Counted from the first letter of the stretch, positions 15,768-24,840 are shown. The stretch is 64,000 bases of DNA from CALLMM01 sp964429855 (GCA_964429855.1 CAYSDM010000009.1:35808-99807), one strand, 5' to 3'. Numbers and translations are program-made. The notes: a model not told the origin generated them from the letters alone.

Positions 15768-18319
15768 CGGTTCGCTCCTGCACTTTCGCTCTTGAGATTC
15801 CAGACCCACTCTCCCGTCGGCACCCCCCAGTCCATTCCGAAGAATCCGACGGCGCGCACACCCTCTACTCCCTTCGTCAACGTCTCCGCGCCCAGTACCG
15901 TACAGTCGGGATAGGCGACTCCGCTGATAAAATAGGGAAGCCGGTCCGTCAGACGCATTCCGCGGATGCTGGAGCCGCAGACCACGCCGACGCTGGCGAC
16001 ATCGCTGCCCGGACGCGGTCGCACAAACAGGCACGCAAGATCGTCCCCGCGCTCCTCGCGCTCCCCGATCCGGACGCTGCCCCGACGCACCTGCACCGGA
16101 CTGTCTGCCAGCAGCAGGCTCCAGGCGGCGTTGGTCTCCGCGTGGCCATAGAGAATGACGCTGCGGTCGCGCTCCTTACCCGGATCAAAGGCGGTATCGG
16201 GGATAATATCAATCGAGCCGTTCCCGCGATATCGGAAGGTTTCGGCGTCATACCGCGCTTTGGCGGCAGCCCAGGCGTTCTCTTCCGGCGTGCCCTTCGT
16301 CCCGTAGACAAAGAGCATACGATGCCGGAAGGCATCTTTGAACGGACCGTACCGATGAGGGCCCTTGTGCGCAGGCGCAGGAGGCGCCGCGACGCTCCAG
16401 GTCTCTCCCTGACGCTGAAGGTAGAGAATCGGGGCGGCGGGCGATTTACCGGACGCCACAGGCGCGGCGCGGCACTCCAGTTTCTGCCCGTCAATCTCCA
16501 GCAGAATCGGCGCATCGAGCCGGACATGATCCAGACGCAGGGCGAGCAGGGCAACGTTGCCGGTTGTGCCGGAAAATCGGCGCTTCCAGGGATCGTACCG
16601 CAGTTTCACCGAACTGATTCGAAAAGGCTGTTGCTGCTGAAGGATGCCTGCCCAGCGGCACCACGCGGAGACTCCAGGACTGGAAGTGAAGAACTCTAAC
16701 TCACGCACGCTGTCGAGTGCGGGAAGGCGTCGGCGCGCAAACAGATCGAACATCGGCGACCAGTCCACGCACTCCGCGCCCGGTTCATCCGAGTTTTCCC
16801 ACCAGTGTCCCGCGCCGGGCTGCTCATAGTAGGAGAGATCGCGATGAAACGGAGTCAGCGCGGCTTTCATCGCGCGCGCCTCCGTGACCGGAACGTTGTC
16901 GTCGGCATCGCCATGCAGAATGTAGACTCCGTGCAGGGCGTAGTTGCGCGCCAGCGCGAGCGTATCGCTGGGAAGCGTGGCGCGCTGAAGCATCGCCTGA
17001 AGGGGAGAGGGATTCTCTGCGCGGGAGGCTCCCGCGTAAGAGAAGAAACTGACCCAGCCCGCGCTGGGACCGATGGCGGCGAAGCGGTCAGGAAAGGTGA
17101 CGCCGAGATGCCAGGTTCCATGTCCGCCCATCGAGTGTCCGGTCAGATAGACCCGATCCAGCGCCGTGCGAAGCTCCTTCTGCGCCAGGGAGAGAACCTC
17201 CAGCGCGTCCAGTCGTCCCCAGTCCTCCCAGTCGAAACCGTAGGGGCGGCGGTTGGTCGGCGCCACCAGATGCCCCCAGCTTTTGGAGGAGTAGGCGTCC
17301 GCCTGACCGATCGCCTCCACGCTCGCGCCGTGCAGCGTCAGGAAGAGCGCGGGAGCCGCGCCGTTTGTTTCCATTCCAGCTATGGGCTGCGCCGGATTGA
17401 CGGCATAGTACTGTACGCTGCCGTCAATCTCGCTGACAAAGGTGCGCTTATACGTTTCGTTCGGGCGGCGGACGCGCAGGGAGATTTCCGTCGTATCCAG
17501 CACGCGCCTCTGACCCATCAGCCGGACCGTAATCTTCTCTTCTCCCGGAGCCTTCGGCGCGCCGCCTGCCAGCCTGAAACCGACTTTCCGCATCCCATAC
17601 GCAGGAATGGCGGGAACCGGGGTGCGCGCCTCCTTCCCATCCGGGCGGACGGTGACCAGAAAGAGACCGGTCATCGGTTCGGCGGCGGCATTCAACACGA
17701 TCAGCGCGCCCATTCCAGGACTCTTCTCGCCCATACGCAGGTCCGGCAGGGTCATATCGCCGGTGTCAAGCTGCGCCTCCGCTTTCGGGGCGGTCATCTG
17801 CACGCGCAGGCGTCCGCGCCCGCAGTGGAAAATCAGTTCATTGCGCCCGGCGCGCAGCCGGATCGGCAGCCTCATATAACCGTACTGATAGGGGTCTCCG
17901 GCGCGCGGCTCTCCGTTGACATAGACCATATTGTGACCTGCCGCCTCCAGAATCATCACCCGTTCGGAGTCGGAGGGCACAGCAAGATAGGCGTATCCGC
18001 CCTGCATTGCCGGATGCTGGAACCAGCCGTCCTCCCCCGCTTGCACCGCTTCCCAGACGCGCTCGTTTCCGTCTGGCAGCGTCCTCTTATCGCCTGCCTG
18101 CGGAGGAGACCAGCGACCGGCGACGATCTGCGCCTGCAGGGCGTCGGTCTGGATGGCGCTGCGTCCGTAGCGACCGACCGAACGGATCGCAAGGCACTCC
18201 CGCAGAACGATCTGCTCTGGAGCCGCCGCAGATAGAGCCGGGGTCAGGAGGATGGGAGCAGAGCCGATGGAGAGTAACAGGGGCGAAAGCGCAAACAGGC
18301 CAACAGGGCGTATTTTCAT
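15764..18319 (-). CDS. Secreted alpha/beta-hydrolase (prolyl-oligopeptidase/PHB-depolymerase-like esterase)
   Basis: This ~851-residue protein starts at MKIRPVGLFALSPLLLSIGS, a clear signal peptide. The N-terminal ~340 residues are beta-rich and may hold a galactose-binding-like domain. The hydrolase domain has the nucleophile motif GHSMGGHGTW, acid region LHGDADDNVPV and histidine region QPGAGHWWEN, giving a plausible Ser-Asp-His triad. A further ~300-residue C-terminal part is of unknown function. Substrate is unknown; polysaccharide-linked esters or peptides are possible. The start codon overlaps the upstream gene and the stop overlaps the CBM9 gene, both by 4 bases, so the three are one coupled operon. 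Confidence 0.85.
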   Translation of the reverse strand: MKIRPVGLFALSPLLLSIGSAPILLTPALSAAAPEQIVLRECLAIRSVGRYGRSAIQTDALQAQIVAGRWSPPQAGDKRTLPDGNERVWEAVQAGEDGWFQHPAMQGGYAYLAVPSDSERVMILEAAGHNMVYVNGEPRAGDPYQYGYMRLPIRLRAGRNELIFHCGRGRLRVQMTAPKAEAQLDTGDMTLPDLRMGEKSPGMGALIVLNAAAEPMTGLFLVTVRPDGKEARTPVPAIPAYGMRKVGFRLAGGAPKAPGEEKITVRLMGQRRVLDTTEISLRVRRPNETYKRTFVSEIDGSVQYYAVNPAQPIAGMETNGAAPALFLTLHGASVEAIGQADAYSSKSWGHLVAPTNRRPYGFDWEDWGRLDALEVLSLAQKELRTALDRVYLTGHSMGGHGTWHLGVTFPDRFAAIGPSAGWVSFFSYAGASRAENPSPLQAMLQRATLPSDTLALARNYALHGVYILHGDADDNVPVTEARAMKAALTPFHRDLSYYEQPGAGHWWENSDEPGAECVDWSPMFDLFARRRLPALDSVRELEFFTSSPGVSAWCRWAGILQQQQPFRISSVKLRYDPWKRRFSGTTGNVALLALRLDHVRLDAPILLEIDGQKLECRAAPVASGKSPAAPILYLQRQGETWSVAAPPAPAHKGPHRYGPFKDAFRHRMLFVYGTKGTPEENAWAAAKARYDAETFRYRGNGSIDIIPDTAFDPGKERDRSVILYGHAETNAAWSLLLADSPVQVRRGSVRIGEREERGDDLACLFVRPRPGSDVASVGVVCGSSIRGMRLTDRLPYFISGVAYPDCTVLGAETLTKGVEGVRAVGFFGMDWGVPTGEWVWNLKSESAGANR

Positions 18320-18825
18320 GGAATCGTGTACCGGGAAGGCAGACTGTTGGGCAGCGAAAACGAGGCGACAGGCGCAGCGGCGCGCGGGCTTTGTGGACCG
18401 TCCAGCCATACGGGAGCCGGGGGAGAGACATGTCCCGGAGGCAGAAGCGGCGTATCCGGCGGAAGCGGTTTGCCGTCACGCATGGGAATCGGCGGCATAT
18501 AAAAGGAGTTGTCCGCGCCGGAGGAATCCGGCGATGCCGCTCGTGTCAGACTCGATGGCGTCATGCCGCGAAGCATCTCCTGACTCTGGATGGGAGCCAG
18601 CGACGCGGTCGGAAGGGAGGGCGGCGCGGGAGGCGGAGAGGCGACGCGCGGTCGGAACCGGGGAGACTGGATGATAAAGACAAGAAACAGAAGCAGGATC
18701 GCCACGCCGACCGCCGCCTGCTGATAGGGGCGGCGATCCTCCTGTAGACCGCCGCGCATCGCCGGAACGCGGTTGAGAGCCTGCGTGCGGTTCAGCCACT
18801 CCTGAGTCTTGTCCAGATCGTACAT
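18316..18825 (-). CDS. Hypothetical single-pass membrane protein with Pro-rich exterior
   Basis: This 169-residue protein was not recognised. A short cytoplasmic N-terminus (MYDLDKTQEWLNRTQALNRV) precedes one hydrophobic helix (AAVGVAILLLFLVFIIQSP, ~38-55), and the rest is Pro/Ser-rich and probably extended outside the membrane. It is the first gene of the operon and overlaps the esterase start by 4 bases, which suggests that it serves that secreted enzyme, perhaps as an anchor or partner. This is inference. Confidence 0.65.
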   Translation of the reverse strand: MYDLDKTQEWLNRTQALNRVPAMRGGLQEDRRPYQQAAVGVAILLLFLVFIIQSPRFRPRVASPPPAPPSLPTASLAPIQSQEMLRGMTPSSLTRAASPDSSGADNSFYMPPIPMRDGKPLPPDTPLLPPGHVSPPAPVWLDGPQSPRAAAPVASFSLPNSLPSRYTIP

Positions 18826-18958
18826 GCGCCTATTATACCGAAACCCTCTGCAAAGGGCAAGCGGCGCGCTTCATGGAGCAGGAGACAGCCTCGCGCGGAC
18901 ACTGCCAACGCTGCTTGGCTGAGGCGAACGCGCAAGGCTGTCCAAAACGGGCGAGCAG

Positions 18959-19735
18959 TTAGTTGAGGTCAAATAGCTCGTCGGTCGAGAAGTCGCCATC
19001 CTGGTCGAGGTTGCCGACCCGGTTCTGAACGAAGTCCCTCCAGTTCAGCCCAAAGCTGAAGGTTCCGGTGCCGAAAAGCGGTCGGCGGTTCTTGGCGTGA
19101 CCGTCGAGCCACAGGACGTTGCCCATATCCGAATGGCGTCCATGGAACCCCGGGTAGCCGTAAGAGGGCGGATCGAGGTAGGTGTTGCCCTCCAGAGTCG
19201 GGGCGGAGTAGGCCCAGGTGTTGATACGCGCGGCATCCGCCATCCAGACGGTCTCCGCCGGCTGGCTGACCGCCGCCAGCGAGATCGGATTCGGCACCGC
19301 ACAGCCGCCGGGATAGGTGAAGGGCGCCAGATAGGCGTAGTTGTACCCGTAACCGGTCAGACCGATGGGGGAGCGCAGCCGGTTGGAGAAGGAGGGGCAC
19401 GCCTGAATCTGATGGTTCTTCATATAGGGGTAGATCAGCCCCTCCGCCTCGTTGAGCGCGACGCCGTTAAAGCTGCCCCACCAGTAGTAGGTCTTGGGCG
19501 TGGGACAGGAGAAGGCGTAGCAGGAGGTGCAGACGGGGACGACGCGCTCGTCGTAGTCCTGCGCGTACATCAGAGCGCCCAGCCCGATCTGCTTGACGTT
19601 GGAGAGGCAGCTGGTTGCGCGCGCCTTCTCACGCGCCTGTGCGAAGACGGGAAAAAGAATGGCTGCCAGAATCGCAATAATAGCGATAACTACCAGCAGT
19701 TCGATCAACGTAAATCCGATGCGTCTCACTCTCAT
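18959..19735 (-). CDS. Type II pseudopilin-like protein with H-X9-DG domain
   Basis: This 258-residue protein begins with GFTLIELLVVIAIIAILAAI, a prepilin signal (cleaved by a PilD-type peptidase before Phe and methylated) running into a long hydrophobic helix. The C-terminal half has HSDMGNVLWLDGHAK, an H-X9-DG pattern seen in the large pseudopilin families of Armatimonadota, Planctomycetota and Verrucomicrobiota. The start is ambiguous among nearby ATG and GTG codons. It may be a pilin-like subunit of a secretion or surface system; specific function is unknown. No pilus machinery is nearby. Confidence 0.85.
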   Translation of the reverse strand: MRVRRIGFTLIELLVVIAIIAILAAILFPVFAQAREKARATSCLSNVKQIGLGALMYAQDYDERVVPVCTSCYAFSCPTPKTYYWWGSFNGVALNEAEGLIYPYMKNHQIQACPSFSNRLRSPIGLTGYGYNYAYLAPFTYPGGCAVPNPISLAAVSQPAETVWMADAARINTWAYSAPTLEGNTYLDPPSYGYPGFHGRHSDMGNVLWLDGHAKNRRPLFGTGTFSFGLNWRDFVQNRVGNLDQDGDFSTDELFDLN

Positions 19736-19879
19736 CACTCCTTTCTATGCAGGCAGGAAAGCGCATACAGATCCGATACGACAGAGACAGTATAGTGAAT
19801 CGTTGTTAATGGCATATTACGAAAATGCTAAGGTTTTATTAAATCGGCGCAGGAGGGAGGGCGCGCCTGCCCGGCGGGG

Positions 19880-20809
19880 TCAGGACTGGCGCGCCCTCGC
19901 CTTCCACCCGTAGCTGACATACTGCCACTGGAAGTTCTCGCCCTCCACGTCAAAGACGCTGAAGCCCTCCGGGTCCACTCCCATGCGCGGTCCGGTCCAC
20001 CACTCGCCGCAGACCGCTCCCGCGGTGATATAGCGGGTTCCCGCGTACTCGCAATCCTCGCGGACATGGGTATGTCCCTGCAGCACCGCCTTCACGTTGT
20101 AGCCCTTGATGACTTCGTAGACCTGGCGGTTATTGTTGATGAGGAGATTGGCGGGAGTCGGCTCGACGCCCCCGATGGCGTACTGCGTGTAGATGGTGAA
20201 GAGCGGGATATGCGTGCAGATCAGGATCGGTCGCTGGCGTCCGGCGCGCTCCATCTCCCCTTTGAGCCACTGCAGCTGCTCGTCGTCAATCCAGCCGCGG
20301 TAGCTGCCCTCCGCCGGGGCGATGCTGTCCAGCAGGATGAACCGCCATTCACCCGCATCGAAAGCGCGATAGAGGGGCGCTTTGAGGAAGCGGTCCTGAA
20401 ACATCTTCTTGCCGAAGTCCGGCTCTTTGCGCTGGGCTTCGTCTTTGGAGAACCAGGCGTAGACATCATGATTGCCGATGCAGTGGTGCACCGGCATCTC
20501 CAGAGGCTTGTACGCCTCCTCCAGCTTGCCGAACATCGCCAGGGCGTCGGCGCGGGAGAGACTCATGCCGTTGCTGATGTTGTCGCCCCCGGTGAGGATA
20601 AAGTCCGGGCGGGGTTGCAACGAGAGGATCTTGCGCACCGCCTGTCGGATCCCCTCTTCCGCGCCGAGAGTCGGCTGCATGTGCAGATCGGTGGCGTGGA
20701 CAAACCGAAAGCGGCGAGCCTGCCCACTCGCTCTCAACGCGGGCAGTCCGGCGGTCAGTCCCAGCGCGGCGGCTCCAGCCAGCAGGTCACGGCGTGTCAT
20801 TACGGGCAT
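19880..20809 (-). CDS. Tat-exported metallophosphoesterase
   Basis: This ~309-residue protein begins MPVMTRRDLLAGAAALGLTA, a twin-arginine signal. It carries the calcineurin-like metal-binding motifs: HATDLHMQP (D-x-H), ILTGGDNISNG (GD-x), HCIGNHDVY (GNH[DE]) and later THIPLF and LQGHTHV. These coordinate a binuclear metal centre in phosphatases and phosphodiesterases. The start at 20809 is fixed by GGAGGAGA six bases upstream; an earlier ATG at 20824 has no ribosome site. Substrate is unknown. It lies alone between a pseudopilin gene and the divergent Lrp/AsnC gene. Confidence 0.9.
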   Translation of the reverse strand: MPVMTRRDLLAGAAALGLTAGLPALRASGQARRFRFVHATDLHMQPTLGAEEGIRQAVRKILSLQPRPDFILTGGDNISNGMSLSRADALAMFGKLEEAYKPLEMPVHHCIGNHDVYAWFSKDEAQRKEPDFGKKMFQDRFLKAPLYRAFDAGEWRFILLDSIAPAEGSYRGWIDDEQLQWLKGEMERAGRQRPILICTHIPLFTIYTQYAIGGVEPTPANLLINNNRQVYEVIKGYNVKAVLQGHTHVREDCEYAGTRYITAGAVCGEWWTGPRMGVDPEGFSVFDVEGENFQWQYVSYGWKARARQS

Positions 20810-20949
20810 CGTTATCTCCTCCATGATCGGTGGTGTGCGCTTCGGCTTCTATTGTACAGCGGGAGGAGGCAGGGGAATGTTAAATTCCTGTAAAATTTGC
20901 CGGTATCTGGCGTTCCGACGCGCCCGGGTGTTTGCGTTCGCCGATGCGG

Positions 20950-20979
20950 TTGACGGCACAGGGGTTTTTCGTTTATACT
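20950..20979 (+). promoter_or_regulatory. Sigma-70-like promoter for the Lrp-aminotransferase pair
   Basis: TTGACG (20950-20955) and TATACT (20974-20979) are separated by 18 bases, the same boxes and spacing as the nuoA promoter. It ends 37 bases upstream of the Lrp/AsnC ATG. Confidence 0.7.
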
Positions 20980-21016
20980 TACACAAATCTCAAGCTCAAG
21001 GGAAAGTGAGAGACCC

Positions 21017-21496
21017 ATGCGGGAGGTTCTCAAAATCCTGGAACAGGACGCGCGCACCAGTCCGGCGCAGATCGCGGCGATGACCGGACTGGCGGAGGAC
21101 GAAGTGCGCCGCCTGATTGCGGAGTGGGAGCGCAGCGGAGTGATCCGCCGTTATAAGACCGTAGTAGACTGGGAGCGTTTCGGCGAAGAGAAGGTCTACG
21201 CCTATATAGATGTGTCGGTCGCGCCGGAACGCGGAGCCGGGTTCGATGATGTGGCATCCCGTATCTACCGCTACCCTGAAGTCCGCTCCGTGATGCTGGT
21301 CTCCGGCGGGCACGATCTGCGGGTGGTGGTGGAAGGAGCCGGGCTCAAGGAGGTCGCCAACTTCGTTGCGGAGAAGTTAGCTCCTCTGGATCGCGTCACG
21401 GCAACCAATACCCATTTCCTCCTCAAACGCTATAAAGATGACGGAGACATCTTTGTCGAAAGCGACTCCGATCATCGTCTGATGGTTGCTCCGTGA
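21017..21496 (+). CDS. Lrp/AsnC-family transcriptional regulator
   Basis: This 159-residue protein has an N-terminal winged helix (MREVLKILEQDARTSPAQIA, recognition region EDEVRRLIAEWERSGVIRRY) and a C-terminal RAM-type ligand domain starting near residue 60 (EKVYAYIDVSVAPERGAGFD). Family members sense amino acids and bind promoter DNA as octamers. The stop overlaps the aminotransferase start by 4 bases (GTGA), so it probably regulates its own operon and amino-acid metabolism. It is slightly longer than typical because of an acidic C-terminal tail. Confidence 0.92.
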   Translation: MREVLKILEQDARTSPAQIAAMTGLAEDEVRRLIAEWERSGVIRRYKTVVDWERFGEEKVYAYIDVSVAPERGAGFDDVASRIYRYPEVRSVMLVSGGHDLRVVVEGAGLKEVANFVAEKLAPLDRVTATNTHFLLKRYKDDGDIFVESDSDHRLMVAP

Positions 21497-22686
21497 AACC
21501 GTTGAATCAGGTGGTGTCCGCAACGCCTCCCTCCGGTATCCGCCGTCTGTTCGATATCGCTAGCCAGATGCAGGATGTGATCTCTCTGGGCGTGGGCGAG
21601 CCGGACTTCGTGACGCCCTGGCGGATCCGGGAGGCGGCGATCTACGCGCTGGAGCGCGGCTATACCACCTATACCTCCAATGCCGGTCTCCTCGAACTGC
21701 GGGAAGCGGTTTGCAGCCTGCAACGCGCGCTCTACGGCGTAGAATATGACCCGCAGCAGGAGACGCTGATCACTGTCGGCGTCTCTGAAGGTCTCGATCT
21801 CGCCCTGCGCGCCATCCTCAATCCGGGCGATGAGGTCATCTTTCTCGAACCCTGCTATGTCTCCTATCAGCCGAATATCCTCTTTGCAGGCGGCACCCCT
21901 GTCCCCGTCGCATCCTGTGCCGAAGAGGGCTTTCGACTCCGCCCGGAGGCGGTTGAGGCTGCCATCACCCCGCGCACCAAAGCCATCATGCTCTGCTTTC
22001 CCAACAACCCGACCGGGGCGACGCAGAGCCGGGTAGACCTTCAGGCGGTGGTGGACCTGGCGGTCAAGCATGACCTCTACCTTATCAGCGACGAGATATA
22101 CGACCGGCTGACCTATGTGGGACGACATACTTGCGTGGCGTCGCTGGAGGGAGCGCGTGACCGTACCGTTCTTCTCAACGGATTTTCGAAAGCGTATGCG
22201 ATGACCGGCTGGCGCATCGCCTACGCCTGCGCCCCGCGCCCCATCGCCGCGCTGATGACCAAAATCCACCAGTACACCATGCTCTGCGCTCCGCATATCG
22301 CCCAGAGAGCCGCGCTCGAAGCGGTGGTGAACGGGGAGAACGATGTGCGCGAGATGATCGCCGACTATGATCGGCGGCGGCGGTTTTTTGTGCGCGGTCT
22401 CAACGCCATCGGGCTGGACTGCGTGGAGCCGACGGGCGCGTTCTATGCGTTTCCGTCCGTTCGCCGCACGGGGCTGACCTCCGAGCAGTTCGCGGAGAAG
22501 CTGCTGCAGGAGGAGCGTGTCGCCGTCGTGCCGGGCAACGCCTTCGGAGCCTCCGGAGAGGGCTGCATTCGCTGCTCCTACGCCACCGGCACTGCCCAGT
22601 TGGAGGAGTCGCTGGCAAGAATGCGCCGTTTTATGGAGCGGCATCGGGTCTCTGTCGTCGAGGAGATGAAGGCGACGGTAAGATAA
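21493..22686 (+). CDS. Fold-type I PLP-dependent aminotransferase (aspartate/aromatic type)
   Basis: This 397-residue cytosolic enzyme of the class I/II aminotransferases is PLP-dependent. The Schiff-base lysine lies in NGFSKAYAMTGWRIAYAC, and FPNNPTGATQSRVDLQAVVD and ISDEIYDRLTY carry PLP-contacting residues. Substrate is unclear; aspartate, alanine or aromatic amino acids are the usual choices in this subgroup. It starts with GTG inside the Lrp stop, so expression is coupled. The Lrp-aminotransferase pairing is common in several phyla. Confidence 0.92.
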   Translation: MKPLNQVVSATPPSGIRRLFDIASQMQDVISLGVGEPDFVTPWRIREAAIYALERGYTTYTSNAGLLELREAVCSLQRALYGVEYDPQQETLITVGVSEGLDLALRAILNPGDEVIFLEPCYVSYQPNILFAGGTPVPVASCAEEGFRLRPEAVEAAITPRTKAIMLCFPNNPTGATQSRVDLQAVVDLAVKHDLYLISDEIYDRLTYVGRHTCVASLEGARDRTVLLNGFSKAYAMTGWRIAYACAPRPIAALMTKIHQYTMLCAPHIAQRAALEAVVNGENDVREMIADYDRRRRFFVRGLNAIGLDCVEPTGAFYAFPSVRRTGLTSEQFAEKLLQEERVAVVPGNAFGASGEGCIRCSYATGTAQLEESLARMRRFMERHRVSVVEEMKATVR

Positions 22687-22716
22687 CCTGCGCCAATCTG
22701 CGAAAAAGAGCGGACG

Positions 22717-23412
22717 ATGAGGAATAATAACCAGAAGGACAGACGAAGGGCAGCGACTTTGATCCCGCGAATCTCTGTGTGGCGAGTCGTCGGATGCCTG
22801 GTGGTCTGCCTGCTGGTTCTTGGCGGCGCGAGCGCGCAGGCGGATCGCAATGTGCTGTCTCCGCGCGGGCTGGTCGCCAGTCCCGGATTGCTGCGGCTGG
22901 AGTATCTGATACGGGAGTCGGACTCCCGATCGAGTCTGGGCTGGGCGACGTTCGGCTTGCCCATCGAGGATCTGGGGCTGGAGGTGGAGTTCGAGCGGCT
23001 CGATCTGAAACGCCGGAAGCGCGAAACCGTAAGTCTTCAGTATACGCTCACGGGAAACGCCTTCAGCGACATCGCCCCGGCGATCTCGGTCGGCGTGCGC
23101 GACACCTTTAATCGCGGTCGCGAAGGGCAGGCGTTTTTTCTGTCCATAACCAAAACTATCGGGCTGAGTCTCGCTCAGGATCGTATTCTGCGTGACCTGA
23201 AGGTGCATGCGGGATACGGCAGCCGTCGCCTGGGCGGTCTGTGGATCGGGGCGCAGGGCAAGTTTCGACCCGGATTCACCGTTCATGCCGAATATCTGGC
23301 GCATCGTCTGAACGCCTCGGTCACCTGGCCCGTGTCAGGTCCGCTGGAACTGCGCGCCTATTCGCTGGACGGCGATCTGTTTTACGGAGCGTCCCTGGTA
23401 TTCATCAAGTAG
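22717..23412 (+). CDS. Probable outer-membrane beta-barrel protein (YjbH-like)
   Basis: This 231-residue protein has an N-terminal hydrophobic signal segment (VVGCLVVCLLVLGGASAQA, ~26-44). The mature part alternates hydrophobic and polar residues in many short strands (YSLDGDLFYGASLVFIK at the end, a typical strand with terminal aromatic/hydrophobic residue), as in small beta-barrels of the YjbH/DUF type. The resemblance is from pattern, not from a recognised signature, so the call is tentative. It follows the aminotransferase by 30 bases on the same strand. Confidence 0.55.
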   Translation: MRNNNQKDRRRAATLIPRISVWRVVGCLVVCLLVLGGASAQADRNVLSPRGLVASPGLLRLEYLIRESDSRSSLGWATFGLPIEDLGLEVEFERLDLKRRKRETVSLQYTLTGNAFSDIAPAISVGVRDTFNRGREGQAFFLSITKTIGLSLAQDRILRDLKVHAGYGSRRLGGLWIGAQGKFRPGFTVHAEYLAHRLNASVTWPVSGPLELRAYSLDGDLFYGASLVFIK

Positions 23413-23433
23413 AAGGAGCGGAGCGGTGAAAGA

Positions 23434-24585
23434 GTGCAGCGCGGTTCTTTCACCTCCACTGTAGAGAAGATGACTTCGTACGCGAATGCACAAATACCGA
23501 CGGATGGACGCCGCGTGGCTTTGATCAAAAGCCTGACGACCAACAATCGCTTCTATACGCTGGTCACCATGGAATCGGGCATCCGCAACGCCGATACTGT
23601 GGAGCGGATTCCGGAGGATCTGCATCTTGGCATCGCCTATCCGTGTCTGGAAGACGGCTTAAACGACTTTGCCGTGATCCGCACCACCTATGAGACGCTG
23701 GATTTTTTCCCGGATGATGAGGAGATGCGCAACGAGTTGATGGAGATCATCAACGATGCGCGCTCCAAGCTGATCCGTCGCCTGGAGGAACTGCGAGAGC
23801 GCATTGCCGCCCGAAAAGCGCACTTTCTGGGAACCGATCTGGAGGAGTTCAAAGCCTATCTGCTGGACGTGGTGCATCGCGGCTATCCGCGCCGCAACCT
23901 CGACAGCATGATGAAGCTGAATGTCTTCATGTCGGTGGCGGAGACGGAGGGGAACTCAAACGGCATCGAACCGCTTTATCATTTTGAGTTCCGCCAAGGA
24001 TCGGATGTGCCGCGTCTGGCGCAACTTCCGGCGCGCGAGTTTGTCGCCTCGCTGTTCGCCGATGTGCTGCAAAGCGTACTGGACGATGCCAACTACGTGA
24101 ACCGCTACCTGTTCGACCGGAATGTCTTTCAAAAGTTTATCGCGCTGATGTTCGTCAACTATGCGACTACCGACCCGATCTTCTACGGGATCAACAAGGC
24201 GGACTACGGGGTCTCCGAAGATAGGGAGATGGATGCGACGCCGCTCTATCTGGCGGTCGGGCGGGAACTGCGCGGCATCGAGGCGCAGCTTGAACTGGAA
24301 GACCGGCTTGCCCGGGGCGAGTTTCCTCCGATGGAAGCTCCGACGGGGATGGAAGAGGCGGTGCAGCTTCCGCAGGAGGTGCTGCTGCCCGGCACGCTCA
24401 TCAACGAGGATGTGCTGCTGGGACCGATCGCCTCGATCTGCGCTGCCGCCAAGCAGTTGAAAAAAAAGGAAGACCGCGAAACGACAGAGTTTGCGCGAAT
24501 CATTCTCTCGGATGCCTCGCGGCTGGTGCAGGAGTTGAAGCGTCTGAACCTGCTGTCGCCGATGGCAAACGATCCGGGCGCTTAG
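23434..24585 (+). CDS. Hypothetical protein, 383 residues
   Basis: No family was recognised. The protein looks soluble and largely alpha-helical, with a Leu/Glu/Arg-rich helix pair around residues 95-135 (IRRLEELRERIAARKA) and Asp/Asn-rich stretches such as DDANYVNRYLFDRNVFQKF. It has no signal peptide or membrane segment and no catalytic motif I can name. The frame starts at a GTG at 23434 or the ATG at 23470; both have only weak ribosome sites. It ends just before the hopanoid-operon promoter, so it belongs to a different transcription unit. Confidence 0.7.
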   Translation: MQRGSFTSTVEKMTSYANAQIPTDGRRVALIKSLTTNNRFYTLVTMESGIRNADTVERIPEDLHLGIAYPCLEDGLNDFAVIRTTYETLDFFPDDEEMRNELMEIINDARSKLIRRLEELRERIAARKAHFLGTDLEEFKAYLLDVVHRGYPRRNLDSMMKLNVFMSVAETEGNSNGIEPLYHFEFRQGSDVPRLAQLPAREFVASLFADVLQSVLDDANYVNRYLFDRNVFQKFIALMFVNYATTDPIFYGINKADYGVSEDREMDATPLYLAVGRELRGIEAQLELEDRLARGEFPPMEAPTGMEEAVQLPQEVLLPGTLINEDVLLGPIASICAAAKQLKKKEDRETTEFARIILSDASRLVQELKRLNLLSPMANDPGA

Positions 24586-24607
24586 GTGAGGAATTGAGCG
24601 GGCGGGG

Positions 24608-24636
24608 TTGACAAGAATTCTTAGCGTCGCTAAAAT
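24608..24636 (+). promoter_or_regulatory. Sigma-70-like promoter of the hopanoid operon
   Basis: A perfect TTGACA (24608-24613) and TAAAAT (24631-24636) are separated by 17 bases. The only following genes are shc and the hopanoid genes, beginning about 200 bases downstream, leaving a long 5' leader. Confidence 0.75.
24621..24633. promoter_or_regulatory. Perfect palindrome over the -10 region (candidate operator)
   Basis: TTAGCG-T-CGCTAA is a 6-base perfect inverted repeat with one central base. It fills the spacer and overlaps the first three bases of the -10 box, a position where a repressor would block RNA polymerase. No regulator gene is adjacent. Confidence 0.55.
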
Positions 24637-24840
24637 ATTTGACACGAAAGCCTGAAAGTCTCCATGCGCCGCAGAAGCGCTTCCGGGAACGATTGACGCC
24701 GCTTTATGCGCCCTGAGAAAGGGCAAATCTCTCACGCATTCTGCATAGACTCACCTCCACATCACATGGAAAGGCTTTTTTTACCGTGCGTCTGAACGCA
24801 TAAGGTCGCCGTTTGACCGGTAAAAGATCATGGGGCGACT

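Noticed and set aside
21472..23304. A 610-codon minus-strand open frame opposite the aminotransferase and outer-membrane genes
   Set aside because: The composition is typical of an antisense shadow (Arg/Gln/His-rich), and it runs across two real plus-strand genes.
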